Below are positions 1 through 13,309 of a stretch of DNA of 64,000 nucleotides, piece by piece. Source of the DNA: Paulinella micropora. Lineage: Eukaryota > Cercozoa > Imbricatea > Euglyphida > Paulinellidae. Every line of letters starts with the position of its first letter. Within the stretch, counting starts at the first letter, position 1. Under the pieces are notes generated by a model that saw only the letters and a list, made by a program, of their open reading frames with translations, was not told the DNA's origin and did no database searches. The translations under genes were made by a program, and so were the position numbers. Location of the stretch: assembly GCA_019918135.1 (NCBI GenBank), contig WBZZ01003978.1, positions 120,001 through 184,000 on the forward strand, written 5' to 3'.

Positions 1-85
1 GACAAATAATACTGAAAAACAAGCTGGTGCACCTGTCACCAGGAAAAGGTACTTTTTACCGGCTATCCGGGGGGTGATGCCTACA
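1..85 (-). repeat. 3' LTR of left gypsy copy (partial, cut by window edge)
   Basis: Bases 1-85 match the terminal part of the LTRs at 9824-10062, 10080-10316 and 20434-20671, ending in the complement of the LTR start TGTAGGCATC. Next to it, at 86-100, lies a pyrimidine-rich stretch. Read on the minus strand this is the polypurine tract (GGGAGGGGGTAC) expected just inside a 3' LTR. Confidence 0.9.
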
Positions 86-290
86 GTACCCCCTCCCGAT
101 TTTATGACTCGCGGCGGAAATAGCATTTTCGTCATACACCTTTTGATTTCTTTCTGCAAATAGTATGCGCTATGGAGTCATGCCACACAGCGCATCGACC
201 CACGGATAGTCGCTAAAAGACGATAAATATATCCTCATACGGCACGTCAAAGCGGATTGTAGATTTTTGAACTCCTTCCCCTCAATCTCT

Positions 291-293
<3 letters not shown>

Positions 294-326
<33 letters not shown>
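294..326. repeat. poly-T tract in the left gypsy 3' untranslated part
   Basis: This is a run of about 30 T. The matching site of the right copy, near 20213-20224, carries only a short A-rich run, so the tract expanded or shrank after the copies separated. Reading frames predicted across it are low-complexity artefacts. Confidence 0.85.
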
Positions 327-421
327 CTCTGCAGTATGTCTAGAACAAACGTACTATTAATAAAAAAATACAAGCAACGTGGTGCTGTAGTACGATTCCC
401 CCTTTGATCTCCTTCTTCTTC

Positions 422-561
<140 letters not shown>

Positions 562-826
562 GACACCGTGATAGCCCAGTGGTCAAGTTCTACCATCTGG
601 GCCCTGTCGCCAGTTCGATTCCCGTCGGTGCCACCAGTATTTTCATTGAACATACCGGTCCGTCTGGACCAGTATTTTCATTGAACATACCGGTCCGTCT
701 GGAAGTGTTGGAACTGCCCTTGCGGGGGTGTCATTACAGCCTCTCGTCAATTCTTCGTACTCCCCTCACGGGTGAGACGATGGAGGCGCATGTGCAGAAA
801 TGCATCAGCCATTGACAGAGAAGCAC

Positions 827-862
<36 letters not shown>

Positions 863-886
863 TATTATTATTATTATTATTATTAT
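562..886 (+). mobile_element. tRNA-derived SINE, unit 1, with (ATT)n tail
   Basis: The first 75 bases (562-636) are tRNA-like. A pol III A box (TAGCCCAGTGG) lies at 572-582 and a B box (AGTTCGATTCC) at 612-622. The ends GACACCG and CGGTGCC can pair as an acceptor stem with one mismatch, and ACCA follows. The T stem pairs poorly, so this is a SINE head, not a working tRNA gene. The body (to 826) contains a 35-bp tandem duplication (about 634-702) and ends in AAGCAC followed by a (TAT)n/(ATT)n tail. Such SINEs are transcribed by RNA polymerase III from the internal boxes and moved by a partner LINE; no LINE is visible here. The family was not identified. Confidence 0.86.
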
Positions 887-889
887 ATG

Positions 890-1156
890 GACACCGTGAT
901 AGCCCAGTGGTCAAGTTCTACCATCTGGGCCCTGTCGCCAGTTCGATTCCCGTCGGTGCCACCAGTATTTTCATTGAACATACCGGTCTATTTCTGGACC
1001 AGTATTTTCATTGAATATACCGGCCCGTCTGGAAGTGTTGGAACTGCCCTTGCGGGGTTGTCATTAGAGCTTATCGTCAATTCTTCGTACTCCCCTCACC
1101 GGTGAGACGATGGAGGCGCATGTGCAGAAATGGATCAGCCATTGACAGAGAAGCAC

Positions 1157-1229
<73 letters not shown>
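890..1229 (+). mobile_element. tRNA-derived SINE, unit 2, with (ATT)n tail
   Basis: This is a second copy of the same SINE, in the same orientation, right after the ATT tail of unit 1. Its tRNA-like head is 890-964, with A box at 900-910 and B box at 940-950. The body carries the same 35-bp duplication with several substitutions, and the ATT tail is 1157-1229. Unit 2 either inserted into the tail of unit 1 or the pair moved as a dimer. The gypsy sequence continues directly after the tail (CACAGGGAGATCG), which fixes the right edge. Confidence 0.86.
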
Positions 1230-1231
<2 letters not shown>

Positions 1232-1718
1232 CAGGGAGATCGTAAGTACATTGTCTTTTTCATGACATACCCTTGTGTAAGGCGGATATCCTATGATATA
1301 GTATTAAGGGGCCAGTCCTAATAGCTATATCCGAAGTCGAGGTGTATGTACCCGACCCTGCGATATACCGACACAAGTAGAGATTGACCGTGCTCAGGTA
1401 CGACAGTATATAATCTATCGTAAAAAATAATTTAATGAAAGTTTCAGAGAACATTTCATTTTCGAGAACATCATCCCAGGACTTGGAAAGGGTCATACCC
1501 GGGAACATCATCGCTCAATACACTAGCGATCCCCGTATACGGTGTAGTATCATCGTCGATCGACCTTTCGCACTCGTATGTTGCGATCGAATGCCAAGTT
1601 ATATCACTGAGTCTTTTTAATATTCATATTGATAACTGATGATGCATGATCAAATCATGATACGCAGTGGGCAATCAACCAGTTTGTTTGAGACGCATAA
1701 AGAAAAATAATTTCTTTG

Positions 1719-4700
1719 TCACTGCCTTCGTCGTCTGGCGCGGATTTCTTTGCCTGGTGGAGGACCACCAACAAAAGTCAGATCGAACTTTGACTGTTCG
1801 AGAATGTCCCAGATCTTATTAGGGATTCCGCCCAACGATAATTCAAAAGGGACATCAAGCACTCCTCTTGGCAGTGTCTGAATGGTCCACGCAGTGTAAT
1901 CCTTGTCTCTGGGAGTAATTGTATCATCCCATGCCTCGAGACTTTTTGCATCTTTATATACTGGCAGATAATGTCTTGCCTTTGGATCCTCAACCGGGTC
2001 CATACTTTTCCAGAACTGGAGTATCGGTTGTACTATCTTTGCGGCTGATGATATTTTGAGTGTCCGTGTGACACGCATCTGTCGTGGGACCGCCACGACC
2101 CGCATCAAGTATAAGTCTGAGAGAGTGTCATCAGCGACATGTTGTTTCGCTGGTCTCATCAGATAGAAAGCATCTTTCACCCATGCGATGGTTGCTATCG
2201 CATCGCCTTCCTTCCATCGCTCATGGACAATCTCAACGTTGCCCGCGTTTGGGTCAGTGTCCGTCCCCTCCTCCTCCTGGTGGACGTCCTTTGATCCCAT
2301 CGACCTCATCGCCTTCCTCGGTTGGTCGTTGATAAGATCATTCCGCGCTCTCCTTAGCTGCGCCTCTGTGATCTTCTCCTTCTTTCCGCTATGCTCTCGC
2401 GGAAACTTGGACTGAGTCCCCACCGCGCTTATGCGGTCAGTCTTCTCCTTGCTGTCCACCTCACTCTCCTCCTTCTCAGCTATCGGTGCCCGATAAGCAT
2501 CGTCTTGGTCTATGCCAGCCTCCTTGTGGATGGGCGGCACCTCTTTGAAATCATCCTTCATCCGTTTTAACGCCTCCTCAACGGATTCATCTTCCAGTAA
2601 GAAGGGATCATACTTAATCAGCCTTCTTACATTCACAATTTGCACCTTCCCTCTACCCCTGATCTTGTAGTTCAGAGGTCCCGTCTGTTCCATAATCTGT
2701 TAAGGTCTTTTCCAGTGAGTGAACAGCTTAGAGCTGACTCCTTTCGGGACCTGAGGATGGTACAACAGTACAATATCCCCAACCTGAAACTTGATCTGAT
2801 CCAAGTGCGCTTGTCGCACCCCTTCAGCATCAGTCTTTCTCTCTTATGTTCGCCTTCGCATTCTCATATACCTCATAGGACCACTCAGCGTCCTCCTGGG
2901 TATGTATCTCACAACATATCCCGTGATCCGGGCCTTGTGGGCTGTACCGTAGACCTGTGCGGTCATATCGGACTCCACTCGCCATCTCCATCGCCTCAAT
3001 GTGGCTGACCTCATACACCTTGTCAGTGGTCCGACAAGTCTTCCATCTCCACCGTGGACACCAACGCCGATACTTCTGAGTTAAACTCTAGCCTAGAGAG
3101 GCTATCAGCGACCACATTTCGCTTTCCCGGTAGATGGACCATTGTGAAATCGAAACAAGACAAGAACGCTTGCCACCGCGCCAGCCGTCCCGTCTGTTCA
3201 TGATTCATCAACCATAACAGGGTTATGATGATCAGTTCTGACAGTAAATTGAGGTCCTCCCCACAAATACTCTCTGAGCCTCTTGAGGGCCCACACCACC
3301 GCTAACGCCTCTCTTTGCCTTCTGCAATAGTTTCTCTCCGCCGCACACAACTTCCTAATAATAAACATGATTGGGCGTAATTTCTTCTCATCCTCTTGTT
3401 GTAATACAGCCCCAATCGCAAACTTAGATGCGTCTGTATCGACTACGAATTGTTTCGTAAAGTCGGGCATCGTTAACACCAGTCCTCCGTCTTTCGGGTC
3501 TTTATAAATAAGATCTTTGGGCGCATGAAACGCTTGCAAAGCCTCTTCGCCCCACTTCTCAAAGTCTCCAAAATCTATCATTTTCTCCACTTTAGCCCGT
3601 GTTGCACCCCAATCGGGTATAAACTGGCTATAGTATTGCGCCATCGCAAGGAATGAGTGCAATTCAGTGCGGTTCTTCGGTATCGGTCGATTCATAATCC
3701 CCTCCCTCTTCTCTTTGGATATCGAGACTCGATTATGGGAGATCTCGTACCCTAAGTATGTCACACTCGTCTTGGCAAGTTGACACTTCTTTAGATTGCA
3801 CTTCAGGCCAAAAGCTCCGATGCGCCTGAATATATCGGACAAATGATCGATATGCTCCTCCATTGTGTTAGAGTATACGATAATGTCATCGATATAGCAA
3901 AATGCATATTCTCCCGCCTTCTGTCCCCGCCTTCTCATAAAGCCACCGTCAGACAAATCATCGTACTGACTGCTCAACATCTTCTGCATCGCCTTCTGGA
4001 AAAGTCCTGGGGCTTGCTTGAGGCCCATCGGAAGCACTTTCCATTGGTATATTTCCATACCCACCACAAACGCCGTCAGCCATCTGGACTTTTCCTCCAG
4101 TGGTATCTGCCAGAAGCTTCTTAAGGTCAATGACCGAATAGAATTTTGCATTCCGCAGTACTCTCCTTCCTTCTTCTAATGTCGGGAGAGGATTTCTCTC
4201 TTCCTCAAGCACCTTGTTAACACGAGCATAGTTAACTGTCAGGCGCCATTCTCCTCCTGGCTTCGGCACTATTCTCGGTTGTGAGACTATTGGAGATGTT
4301 GATCTCTCAATAAAGTCCTCATTGAGCAGCTGTCTTGCTAGCTCCTCCGCTATCTTCGCCTCATGTATACTCAAATTCGCCCTTCGTGGTGCCGGTGACG
4401 GCTCCGCACCCGGTATTTTGTAAATAACCGCAGTGAAATCTTCAGGCTTGACACCACCTGCATGTGGAGGGTCAAAAATTTCCTTGTTCGCCTCTAATTT
4501 GGCTTTTAAAAGCTCCTTCTCCTTCTCCGTGCCTACTCCTTCTTCCAATATTTTCCGCGCCGCCTCTTGAAAATCTTCATCAGAGATCTTCTTATGTTGC
4601 TTGAGGGGTTCTCTGTCCTCCTCCAAGCCTAAGTCCTCTTCCGAGACATCATCTAGGCCCGTTTTTTCATACGTGACCATGTCCGGCTCATCATCTTTAC

Positions 4701-6336
4701 CGAGCTCCACCAGCATGTCAATGAGTCTCGCGTATTGCAAAGGAGCTTTACGGGTGTAAAAACCATCAAAGCATGTGAATGCTTGCGGTATCAATTTCAA
4801 CTTGTCGAGGTCTCTGAGCTTCCGCTTGTATGCGCTGCTCTGCTCACGAGTTCCCATACGACAAGCCACCACTAGCTGTTGCTTGCGAGAGGGTACCGGT
4901 ATAGGATGATCAATAAGCCGGTCCCTTATTTCCTGCGCCCATATCGCCTTCTCATTATATGGCAGGATAATAGTATACGGCTTATTATTTTCGAATAAAG
5001 TCCGTAAGCATTTCTTCACTTCAGACAGTGAACGCGGCCACGTGGGCTCGTCACCCCAGAAATCAGTAATAAAACTTTTAATAGTTTCTGGTGGAGTATC
5101 CGGGATTCGCCCCGTTCTCCTTGGTACAAACTCCTCCCTTTTTTCTTCTCCTACTTTCGCATGGAAACAGTATCCGTTAGTAATATGGACATCTGTTCCT
5201 ACTCCTTCCGCGAATCTCGCCAACGACGGGCTTCTTTGTGCGACACATATAATCTCCTCCTTTCGCTTCTCGATTAAGTCATCAATAGACTTTTTGTCCC
5301 AATGGCATGTCGGAACTGTGACAGTGCACACTTGGGATTCCCAATTGTCGGTCCAGGACAGTTCATCCGGTCTTATGACATGGGGGTGAACGTACACCTC
5401 AAGTGCCTCATGTGCGATGGCCATCTTCTTGTGATCCGTCGCTAGACTCAGCTCATAAGCCTCATAAGAGTCAGTAGCGTTGAAGGGATCAATATCGTTC
5501 TCTTCTCCTCTTTTTACTCCATATATCACTCGCCGTGCGGCGCAATCAATCACAGCCCCCATCGTAGCCAATTGGTCATACGATAGTAATATTGACACGT
5601 GGTAACCGGGGACGACATAAAGGTCCATGCGGTATACTCGTGCGGATTTTAATTTAAAAGTCAGTGTGATGATTCCCGTGATGACCGTCCGGCTACCCAC
5701 TCCCTTCAGAGTGCCAGTCGAATTTTTCATATTTCCGTCCACCCAGTCCCGGTATCGATTAAAAAACTTCCGGCCGACAATATTAATATTCGCCATCGTA
5801 TCATTACCAACTTTTAATATTGTCTTCAATGTTTCACAATAAAGTTCCGTATAACACAGAACATCGGGCCTGTGTATATTGGCTGCGAGAACAAGAACTT
5901 TACGTTCCAAATTTTGGAGTCTTGTCTCTAAGTTTTTCAACTCCTCCTTCTTCTCCTCCTGCTTCACCTCATTAACATTTTTATTATTCTGCGGTACTGG
6001 TGCGTTTACTATGTGAGCGACATTGTCTTGTGGTACTTGAGTACACACATTGTCTTTTTGCTCGCCACCCGCCGCGATCGTAGACATTGAGTCTGTTCGT
6101 GGTTGTTTGCTTGGCCGAGGCGATACGTCTGCCATTGGCCTCCTCGCCTCCATCGCAAGTCTCGCCTTCCTATTTGCATCAGTTATCATGTGTAACCGTG
6201 CTGTATGAACGGGTATGAGACTACCTTGGGGCTGCAGTCTCTGTGTACCCACATCTTTGTTTTCACATAGAGGAAGCGTTGGCCCAGTCTGCACAACAGC
6301 ATTAGAAAGCACTGTGACTTTAGAGTTAAACTTCAC
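1719..6336 (-). pseudogene. pol region of left gypsy copy (broken)
   Basis: Read on the minus strand this region holds, in order: a protease-like part, a Ty3-type reverse transcriptase (Y-I-D-D active-site motif), RNase H, and the C-terminal part of an integrase region followed by a basic tail (R-A-R-R-R-R-Q). It is clearly the counterpart of 13826-19606 but is less complete. It is a fossil with several breaks. The reverse transcriptase would copy the element RNA in a virus-like particle, and the integrase would insert the DNA copy. Confidence 0.9.
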
Positions 6337-6846
6337 AGTCTTCTCCTTCCTCTTTTCTCCCCCCTCCAGTTATTCCACCACCTCGAAACGATTACCTTGA
6401 GTAGTGTCCGGGTGGGATGACGTATCGGTCTCCGAGGCAGTGTTGTAGGCCTGAGCTCGACCGAAATTCGGGTTGGAGCTTGCCCATGAGCCTCCTCCTC
6501 CTCTGGGTGGGGGGGCTGGAGCTCGAACAGCTCTCCCTCCACAAGGGGTATATCCCCGACCTCCTCCTCTTCCTCTCTGAGGGGTTCCTTGGGCTTGCAG
6601 TGTAAGGCACAGATGGAGAACAGAGACTGCTCTTTCAATCATGATAGGCAGAACCCAACAGCAAGGGCAAATTTTCTGAGCAGGACGGAAGGCAAGGAAC
6701 CGGGCCTTTTCAACATGCTTCAGATTGACGCTGCGAACGAAGGTTGGTATGCCAATATGTGTGATGATGAGGAGTTACGAGAGGCAATCATTACCTACAT
6801 GAAGAGGATGAAGGAGAAGAAGGAGGAAAGGGAGAGACAAAAGAAC

Positions 6847-9042
6847 TTAAAGGCCTCTCAAAGAGGACGAGGAGGAGGAGCAGGAGCAGGAGGACGAGGA
6901 GGAGGAGCAGAAGGAGGACGAGGAGGAGGAACATGGAGAGGAGCCTCGAGGTGCGAACCACCTCCAACATGCGGTCTTCAGGACTGGCTCTCTCTGTCTC
7001 TTCCAACCGACAACTCTGTTTGTGTACGTGGCTTGTGCGCCAACAGGTACACCGCCTGCCTGTGCCGTATGTGCCTCCGTGAGCGAGTCCATGTTTGAGC
7101 ATGCACTCATCACTTCTTGAAACAGTGCTGACGGAGCAACGCTTTGAACCGTATTTTCGAACACGTGTGTCTCGAGGAAGTTCTTGGACTTCACTGAGCT
7201 AAACGTCGAGCATTGTTGTATGAGCTGAGTAAGCTTACTCGGGTTAACTGTGTGTAACGTCGAGAAGAAATAGAGGATGATCGACTTGCGGCCATAGAAT
7301 AGCCCATAGGAGGAAACTACCTCCGTAAGGGTCGCCGCCAAGCCAACAGCACTCCTCAAACTCATCGCCACTGTCTCAAAGATTTCAAATCCTATGAGAG
7401 TACCAGTGCAGAGATGCTGGTATCCATGAGATTGAAAATATGAAATGAGTGTGGCCACCGCCAGTTCACACTGAGCGTCTAGGCCTGTTGCATTGTTTCT
7501 TTTAATCTCCTCCTTCTTTCTCAAAAACTTGTACTGTGTCAGATCGAATCCCTCCGAGACTAGAGATTGGTCAAAAACAGTAACAAGGGCCTCGTGTTCC
7601 TGCGTTTCGTCGCAAGGAAAAGCCTTCATGCAGGCATTGATCTCTTTGAGCTTGCTCAAAAGCGAAGCATCAGAGTCTTTGTCTGAGCTCGTCTTGGCAT
7701 ATAGCATGAGACTTGCCACTCCTCCTTTCTTCCCCTTGAAGGCATTTATGATGTTCTATCTGTCCTTCTTCTCCGTGTTTGTGACCACCACCGTAGTTGA
7801 GCCCGGGGTTGTAGGGGCTGGTGGGGCAGGAGCTGGTGGGGGAAAATGTGTCGGAGGGTGTGTCTTTGCACCACTCACTTTTGCTTTCATTCTTTCCAGT
7901 CTCATCGTCTTCTCGAACTCCGCCTTCTCTTTCGCCTTCTTCTTCTCAGATATCACCAGCTTTTGAGCATGAGTGATAAAGGCCACCAATTCAGAAGCAG
8001 ATCTGAGAAAATTATATTTCTCCACATATTGGTCAACACCTGCTTTGTTGGCGACCGGTGGTGCGTTACTAAGTGATTTAAGGACAGAGTGATCCTTGGT
8101 AGGAATCCATCTCTTCCATGCCTCCTTGTGCAGTAACGCACCCATCAACAGTCTGATCTTGGTCAGAACTCTGTCGGTCTTCTCTAACTCATCAATCACA
8201 GGATGAGTTTCTCCTGCTGCCTTAATGCTTTTTTCCATCTCTGCCTTCCCCTCCTCCAAGGCCTTTATTTCCATTGTAAAAAAATGAAATATACCACTCG
8301 AGTTTTTCGAACCCAGATTGGTCTTCATTTTTGTTACATCGACTGCCTCCTGACCAGTCGCGAGGAATCTGGCTATTGCTCTTGGGTGTTTGTACTGGAG
8401 GTAACCCTCACATCGTGGGCCGTATGAACGTTCCCAAATCAGGGTTTGAGTGTACACCCCAAAGATAGCATCGAGTAATTCAAGGTGGGTGTGTGTGTCC
8501 CCAAACTTGATATGCTGTATCTTCTTTCTCTTTTCTGGATCAGAGACCAGTTTGTAGAGGAGCTGTGCTGTGTTTGATAATAGGATATAGACATCCTTTT
8601 TAGCACGACTTTTCTCTCTTCTTTGATCCTGAGGGATCCACACATAGGTATCCTTCTCTCCCCCACTTGTTATCAAACTCTTCTTTAGTGAGGTCATAGT
8701 GGTCTTGCACCCACTGTTGTTCCTCCACTGTGATCTCCTCTCCATCACTATGAATCAAGTCGATCATTTTTCGTCCTCCTCCTCCCGTGTAGGCAGGTGG
8801 TAAGGGATTACCATATGCTCCTCCTCCTCCCGTCTCTTCTTGTTCGAATCCTCCTTCATCTTCGTCTCCTCCATATCTTCCTTCATCATCCCAGCCCTCT
8901 TCTACTCCTCCTCATACTCCTTCATCTCCTCCTCCTCCTCCTTCATTCAATCCTCCTCCTCCTCCTCCTCCTGCTTCTGCTTCTTCTCTTCTTTGTTCTG
9001 CCTCCGAGAATTCACTCACTTCGGCGGTCTCTGTCGACATGA
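6847..9042 (-). pseudogene. gag-like region of left gypsy copy (broken)
   Basis: This is the counterpart of 11103-13309. It holds two gag-like coding parts, an upstream one with a glycine- and glutamate-rich start written in GGA/GAG repeats and a downstream helical one. The position between the 5' LTR and pol, the high charge and the lack of enzyme motifs support a structural (Gag) role. I see no standard CCHC zinc knuckle in this frame. Broken; part of the fossil element. Confidence 0.7.
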
Positions 9043-9823
9043 TGTCGTAGTAGTAATTAACAGGAGGACAGTGTCAGCTCCTATGTTTGGTTTTTGTTCG
9101 TTTGTGTTCTGTTCCTCCTTCAGTCGATTGACTAGTGAAGAGAGAAACTAATAGAGAGGGTAGAGTGAGATTCCCTGTCCTCTATGAAACACTGTTTGTA
9201 TGTTTGTTTTTGTTTGAGAAAAATAGTCTTTGAGACTTTCTCCGATTGCTTGTTCTCCTTACTCAGATTACTTTCTCCTCCTTCTTTTCTATATTGTATC
9301 TAGTATGAGGCACTTGGACCTGCACACAGATAGTAATAGAGAAGCTAGAAAAGCTCTCCTTGAGAAGTCGACAGTCGGTCGGATAGGTTCTCAGACCTAC
9401 CTTTAGAAAACGATCAGAGAGTTGCAAAAATACTCTGACGTATGTGTGAGATAATGCAGATAATGCACAAACTAGAAGGGTAGAGTGTTGTGCTCCTGTC
9501 CCTATGCTTGTTTGTGTTTTGTGTGTGTTCCTTCACTCTTCTGTCCACCTCCTTCTTCTTGGTCTCTGTGTGAGAACAGCAAGAACGACAGAGAGTTTGT
9601 ATCTGATGTCTCCTTGTGAGCACACAGATATGGATTGGGCTAGAGGGTACGAGACGCCTGCTTGAGACCAATCAAATTATTTGTTTTATGAAAGAGTTAT
9701 GAGGGAGCTGTGTTGGAGTATTTGTTTTCGTCTGACGTCCCCGTGTGAGACAGGTCAGTGAAAATTCACTCTGTTGCCTGTGGCAAAGCAGAAAGAAATC
9801 ACCCTAGTGATGTGGACTCCAAA

Positions 9824-10062
9824 TGTAATGCACCCAACGATAGCTCGTAAAAAGTCTGTAATACAACCAAACACAGTCCTCAACAGATGAGAATGATGTC
9901 TCGTTATATTAGCTCAGTGAAGCCAAAAAAGGAAAACGGCAACAGACCAGGAATAAAATGGCATCAGGTCCAATCCGGACAAATAATACTGAAAAACAAG
10001 CTGGTGCACCTGTCACCAGGAAAAGATACTTTTTACCGGCTATCCGGGGGGTGATGCCTACA
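9824..10062 (-). repeat. 5' LTR of left gypsy copy
   Basis: This 239-bp repeat, read on the minus strand, starts TGTAGGCATCACCCCCC and ends GGGTGCATTACA, so it has the TG...CA ends of an LTR. Just inside it (9800-9823, complement) is TTTGGAGTCCACATCACTA. This has TGG two bases after the LTR end, where a tRNA primer-binding site is expected; the tRNA was not identified. Confidence 0.93.
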
Positions 10063-10079
10063 GGTCAAACTTTTCATAT
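10063..10079. other. 17-bp centre of the gypsy/gypsy palindrome
   Basis: Seventeen unique bases (GGTCAAACTTTTCATAT) separate the starts of two inverted 5' LTRs. They are the only non-palindromic bases in the immediate centre. They do not repeat at the far end of the right copy (ACAGTG after 20671), so no simple target duplication is visible. The left copy's far end is outside the window. Confidence 0.9.
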
Positions 10080-10316
10080 TGTAGGCATCACCCCCCGGAT
10101 AGCCGGTAAAAAATACCTTTTCCTGGTGACAGGTGCACCAGCTTGTTTTTCAGTATTATTTGTCCGGATTGGACCTGATGCCATTTTATTCCTGGTCTGT
10201 TGCCGTTTTCCTTTTTGGGTTCACTGAGCTAATACAACGAGACATCATTCTCATTCTTGAGGACTGTGTTTGGTTGTATTACAGACTTTTTACGAGCTAT
10301 CGTTGGGGGCATTACA
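10080..10316 (+). repeat. 5' LTR of right gypsy copy
   Basis: 237 bp from TGTAGGCATC to GGGGGCATTACA. It is identical to the 3' LTR at 20434-20671 apart from two positions. Its first about 85 bases pair with the left copy's LTR across the palindrome centre and could form a strong hairpin in single strands. Confidence 0.94.
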
Positions 10317-11102
10317 TTTGGAGTCCACATCACTAGGGTGATTTCTTTCTGCTTTGCCACACAGGCAACAGAGTGAATTTTCACTGACCTGTCTCACACG
10401 GGGACGTCAGACGAAAACAAATACTCCAACACAGCTCCCTCATAACTCTTTCACAAAACAAATAATTTGATTGGTCTCAAGCAGGTGTCTCGTACCCTCT
10501 AGCCCAATCAGTATCTGTGTGCTCACAAGGAGACATCAGATACAAACTCTCTGTCGTTCTTGCTGTTCTCACACAGAGACCAAGAAGAAGGAGGTGGACA
10601 GAAGAGTGAAGGAACACACACAAAACACAAACAAGCATAAGGACAGGAGCACAACACTCTACCCTTCTAGTTTGTGCATTTATCTGCATTATCTCACACA
10701 TACGCCAGAGTATTTTTGCAACTCTCTGATCGTTTTCTAAAGGTAGGTCTGAGAACCTATCCGACCGACTGTCGACTTCTCAAGGAGAGCTTTTCTAGCT
10801 TCTCTATTACTATCTGTGTGTAGGTCCAAGTGCCTCATACTAGATACAATATAGAAAAGAAGGAGGAGAAAGTAATCTGAGTAAGGAGAACAAGCAATCG
10901 GAGAAAGTCTCAAAGACTATTTTTCTCAAACAAAAACAAACATACAAACAGTGTTTCATAGAGGACAGGGAATCTTATCCTACCCTCTCTATTAGTTTCT
11001 CTCTTCACTAGTCAATCGACTGAAGGAGGAACAGAACACAAACGAACAAAAACCAAACATAGGAGCTGACACTGTCCTCCTGTTGATCACTACTACGACA
11101 TC

Positions 11103-13309
11103 ATGTCGACAGAGACCGCCGAAGTGAGTGAATTCTCGGAGGCAGATCAAAGAAGAGAAGAAGAAGAAGCAGGAGGAGGAGGAGGAGGAAGAGGATTGAA
11201 TGAAGGAGGAGGAGGAGGAGGATTGAATGAAGGAGGAGGAGATGAAGGAGTAGGAGGAGGAGTAGAAGAGGGCTGGGATGATGAAGGAAGATATGGAGGA
11301 GACGAAGATGAAGGAGGATTTGAACAAGAAGAGACGGGAGGAGGAGGAGCATATGGTAATCCCTTACCACCTGCCTACACGGGAGGAGGAGGACGAAAAA
11401 TGATCGACTTGATTCATAGTGATGGAGACGAGATCACAGTGGAGGAACAACAGTGCGTGCAAGACCACTATGACCTCACTAAAGAAGAGTTTGATAACAA
11501 GATGGGGGTAGAGAAGGATACCTATGTGTGGATCCCTCAGGATCAAAGAAGAGAGAAAAGTCGTGCTAAAAAGGATGTCTATATCCTATTATCAAACACA
11601 GCACAGCTCCTCGGCAAACTGGTCTCTGATCCAGAAGAGAGAAAGAAGATACAGCATATCAAGTTTGGGGACACACACACCCACCTTGAATTACTCGATG
11701 CTATCTTTGGGGTGTACACTCAAACCCTGATTTGGGAACGTACATACGGCCCACGATGTGAGGGTTACCTCCAGTACAAACACCCAAGAGCAACGGCCAG
11801 ATTCCTCGCGACTGGTCAGGAGGCAGTCGATGTAACAAAAATGAAGACCAATCTGGGTTCGAAAAACTCGAGTGGTATATTTCATTTTTTTACAATGGAA
11901 ATAAAGGCCTTGGAGGAGGGGAAGGCAGAGATGGAAAAAAGCATTAAGGCAGCAGGAGAAACTCATCCTGTGATTGATGAGTTAGAGAAGACCGACAGAG
12001 TTCTGACCAAGATCAGACTGTTGATGGGTGCGTTACTGCACAAGGAGGCATGGAAGAGATGGATTCCTACCAAGGATCACTCTGTCCTTAAATCACTTAG
12101 TAACGCACCACCGGTCGCCAACAAAGCAGGTGTTGACCAATATGTGGAGAAATATAATTTTCTCAGATCTGCTTCTGAATTGGTGGCCTTTATCACTCAT
12201 GCTCAAAAGCTGGTGATATCTGAGAAGAAGAAGGCGAAAGAGAAGGCGGAGTTCGAGAAGACGATGAGACTGGAAAGAATGAAAGCAAAAGTGAGTGGTG
12301 CAAAGACACACCCTCCGACACATTTTCCCCACCAGCTCCTGCCCCACCAGCCCCTACAACCCCGGGCTCAACTACGGTGGTGGTCACAAACACGGAGAAG
12401 AAGGACAGATAGAACATCATAAATGCCTTCAAGGGGAAGAAAGGAGGAGTGGCAAGTCTCATGCTATATGCCAAGACGAGCTCAGACAAAGACTCTGATG
12501 CTTCGCTTTTGAGCAAGCTCAAAGAGATCAATGCCTGCATGAAGGCTTTTCCTTGCGACGAAACGCAGGAACACGAGGCCCTTGTTACTGTTTTTGACCA
12601 ATCTCTAGTCTCGGAGGGATTCGATCTGACACAGTACAAGTTTTTGAGAAAGAAGGAGGAGATTAAGAGAAACAATGCAACAGGCCTAGACGCTCAGTGT
12701 GAACTGGCGGTGGCCACACTCATTTCATATTTTCAATCTCATGGATACCAGCATCTCTGCACTGGTACTCTCATAGGATTTGAAATCTTTGAGACAGTGG
12801 CGATGAGTTTGAGGAGTGCTGTTGGCTTGGCGGCGACCCTTACGGAGGTAGTTTCCTCCTATGGGCTATTCTATGGCCGCAAGTCGATCATCCTCTATTT
12901 CTTTTCGGCGTTACACACAGTTAACCCGAGTAAGCTTACTCAGCTCATACAACAATGCTCGACGTTTAGCTCAGTGAAGTCCAAGAACTTCCTCGAGACA
13001 CACGTGTTCGAAAATACGGTTCAAAGCGTTGCTCCGTCAGCACTGTTTCAAGAAGTGATGAGTGCATGCTCAAACATGGACTCGCTCACGGAGGCACATA
13101 CGGCACAGGCAGGCGGTGTACCTGTTGGCGCACAAGCCACGTACACAAACAGAGTTGTCGGTTGGAAGAGACAGAGAGAGCCAGACCTGAAGACCGCATG
13201 TTGGAGGTGGTTCGCACCTCGAGGCTCCTCTCCATGTTCCTCCTCCTCGTCCTCCTTCTGCTCCTCCTCCTCGTCCTCCTGCTCCTGCTCCTCCTCTCGT
13301 CCTCTTTGA
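11103..13309 (+). pseudogene. gag-like region of right gypsy copy
   Basis: Two gag-like coding parts lie between the 5' LTR and pol. The first begins at the ATG at 11103. It has a low-complexity G/E-rich start written in GGA repeats (about 11150-11345), then a 250-residue charged helical domain with motifs such as TYVWIPQDQRREKS and TRVLTKIRLLMG-like helices. The second (from about 12449) is a cysteine-poor helical domain that ends in a serine-rich low-complexity tail. Neither resembles a known enzyme. A capsid role is inferred from position only, and no CCHC knuckle is visible. Fossil; some breaks. Confidence 0.68.

Noticed and set aside
562-636. A functional tRNA gene
   Set aside because: A and B boxes are good, but the T stem has mismatches. 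The same unit is repeated with a shared body and ATT tail, so it is a SINE head.
5042-5389. Plus-strand frames opposite the left gypsy pol (5042-5389, 3843-4124 and similar)
   Set aside because: They are shadows of the pol region and are mirrored exactly in the right copy, with no domains of their own.
10000-10140. Palindrome centre as a sequencing or assembly fold-back artefact
   Set aside because: The two arms differ by many substitutions and by the SINE pair at 562-1229. A fold-back copy would be identical.
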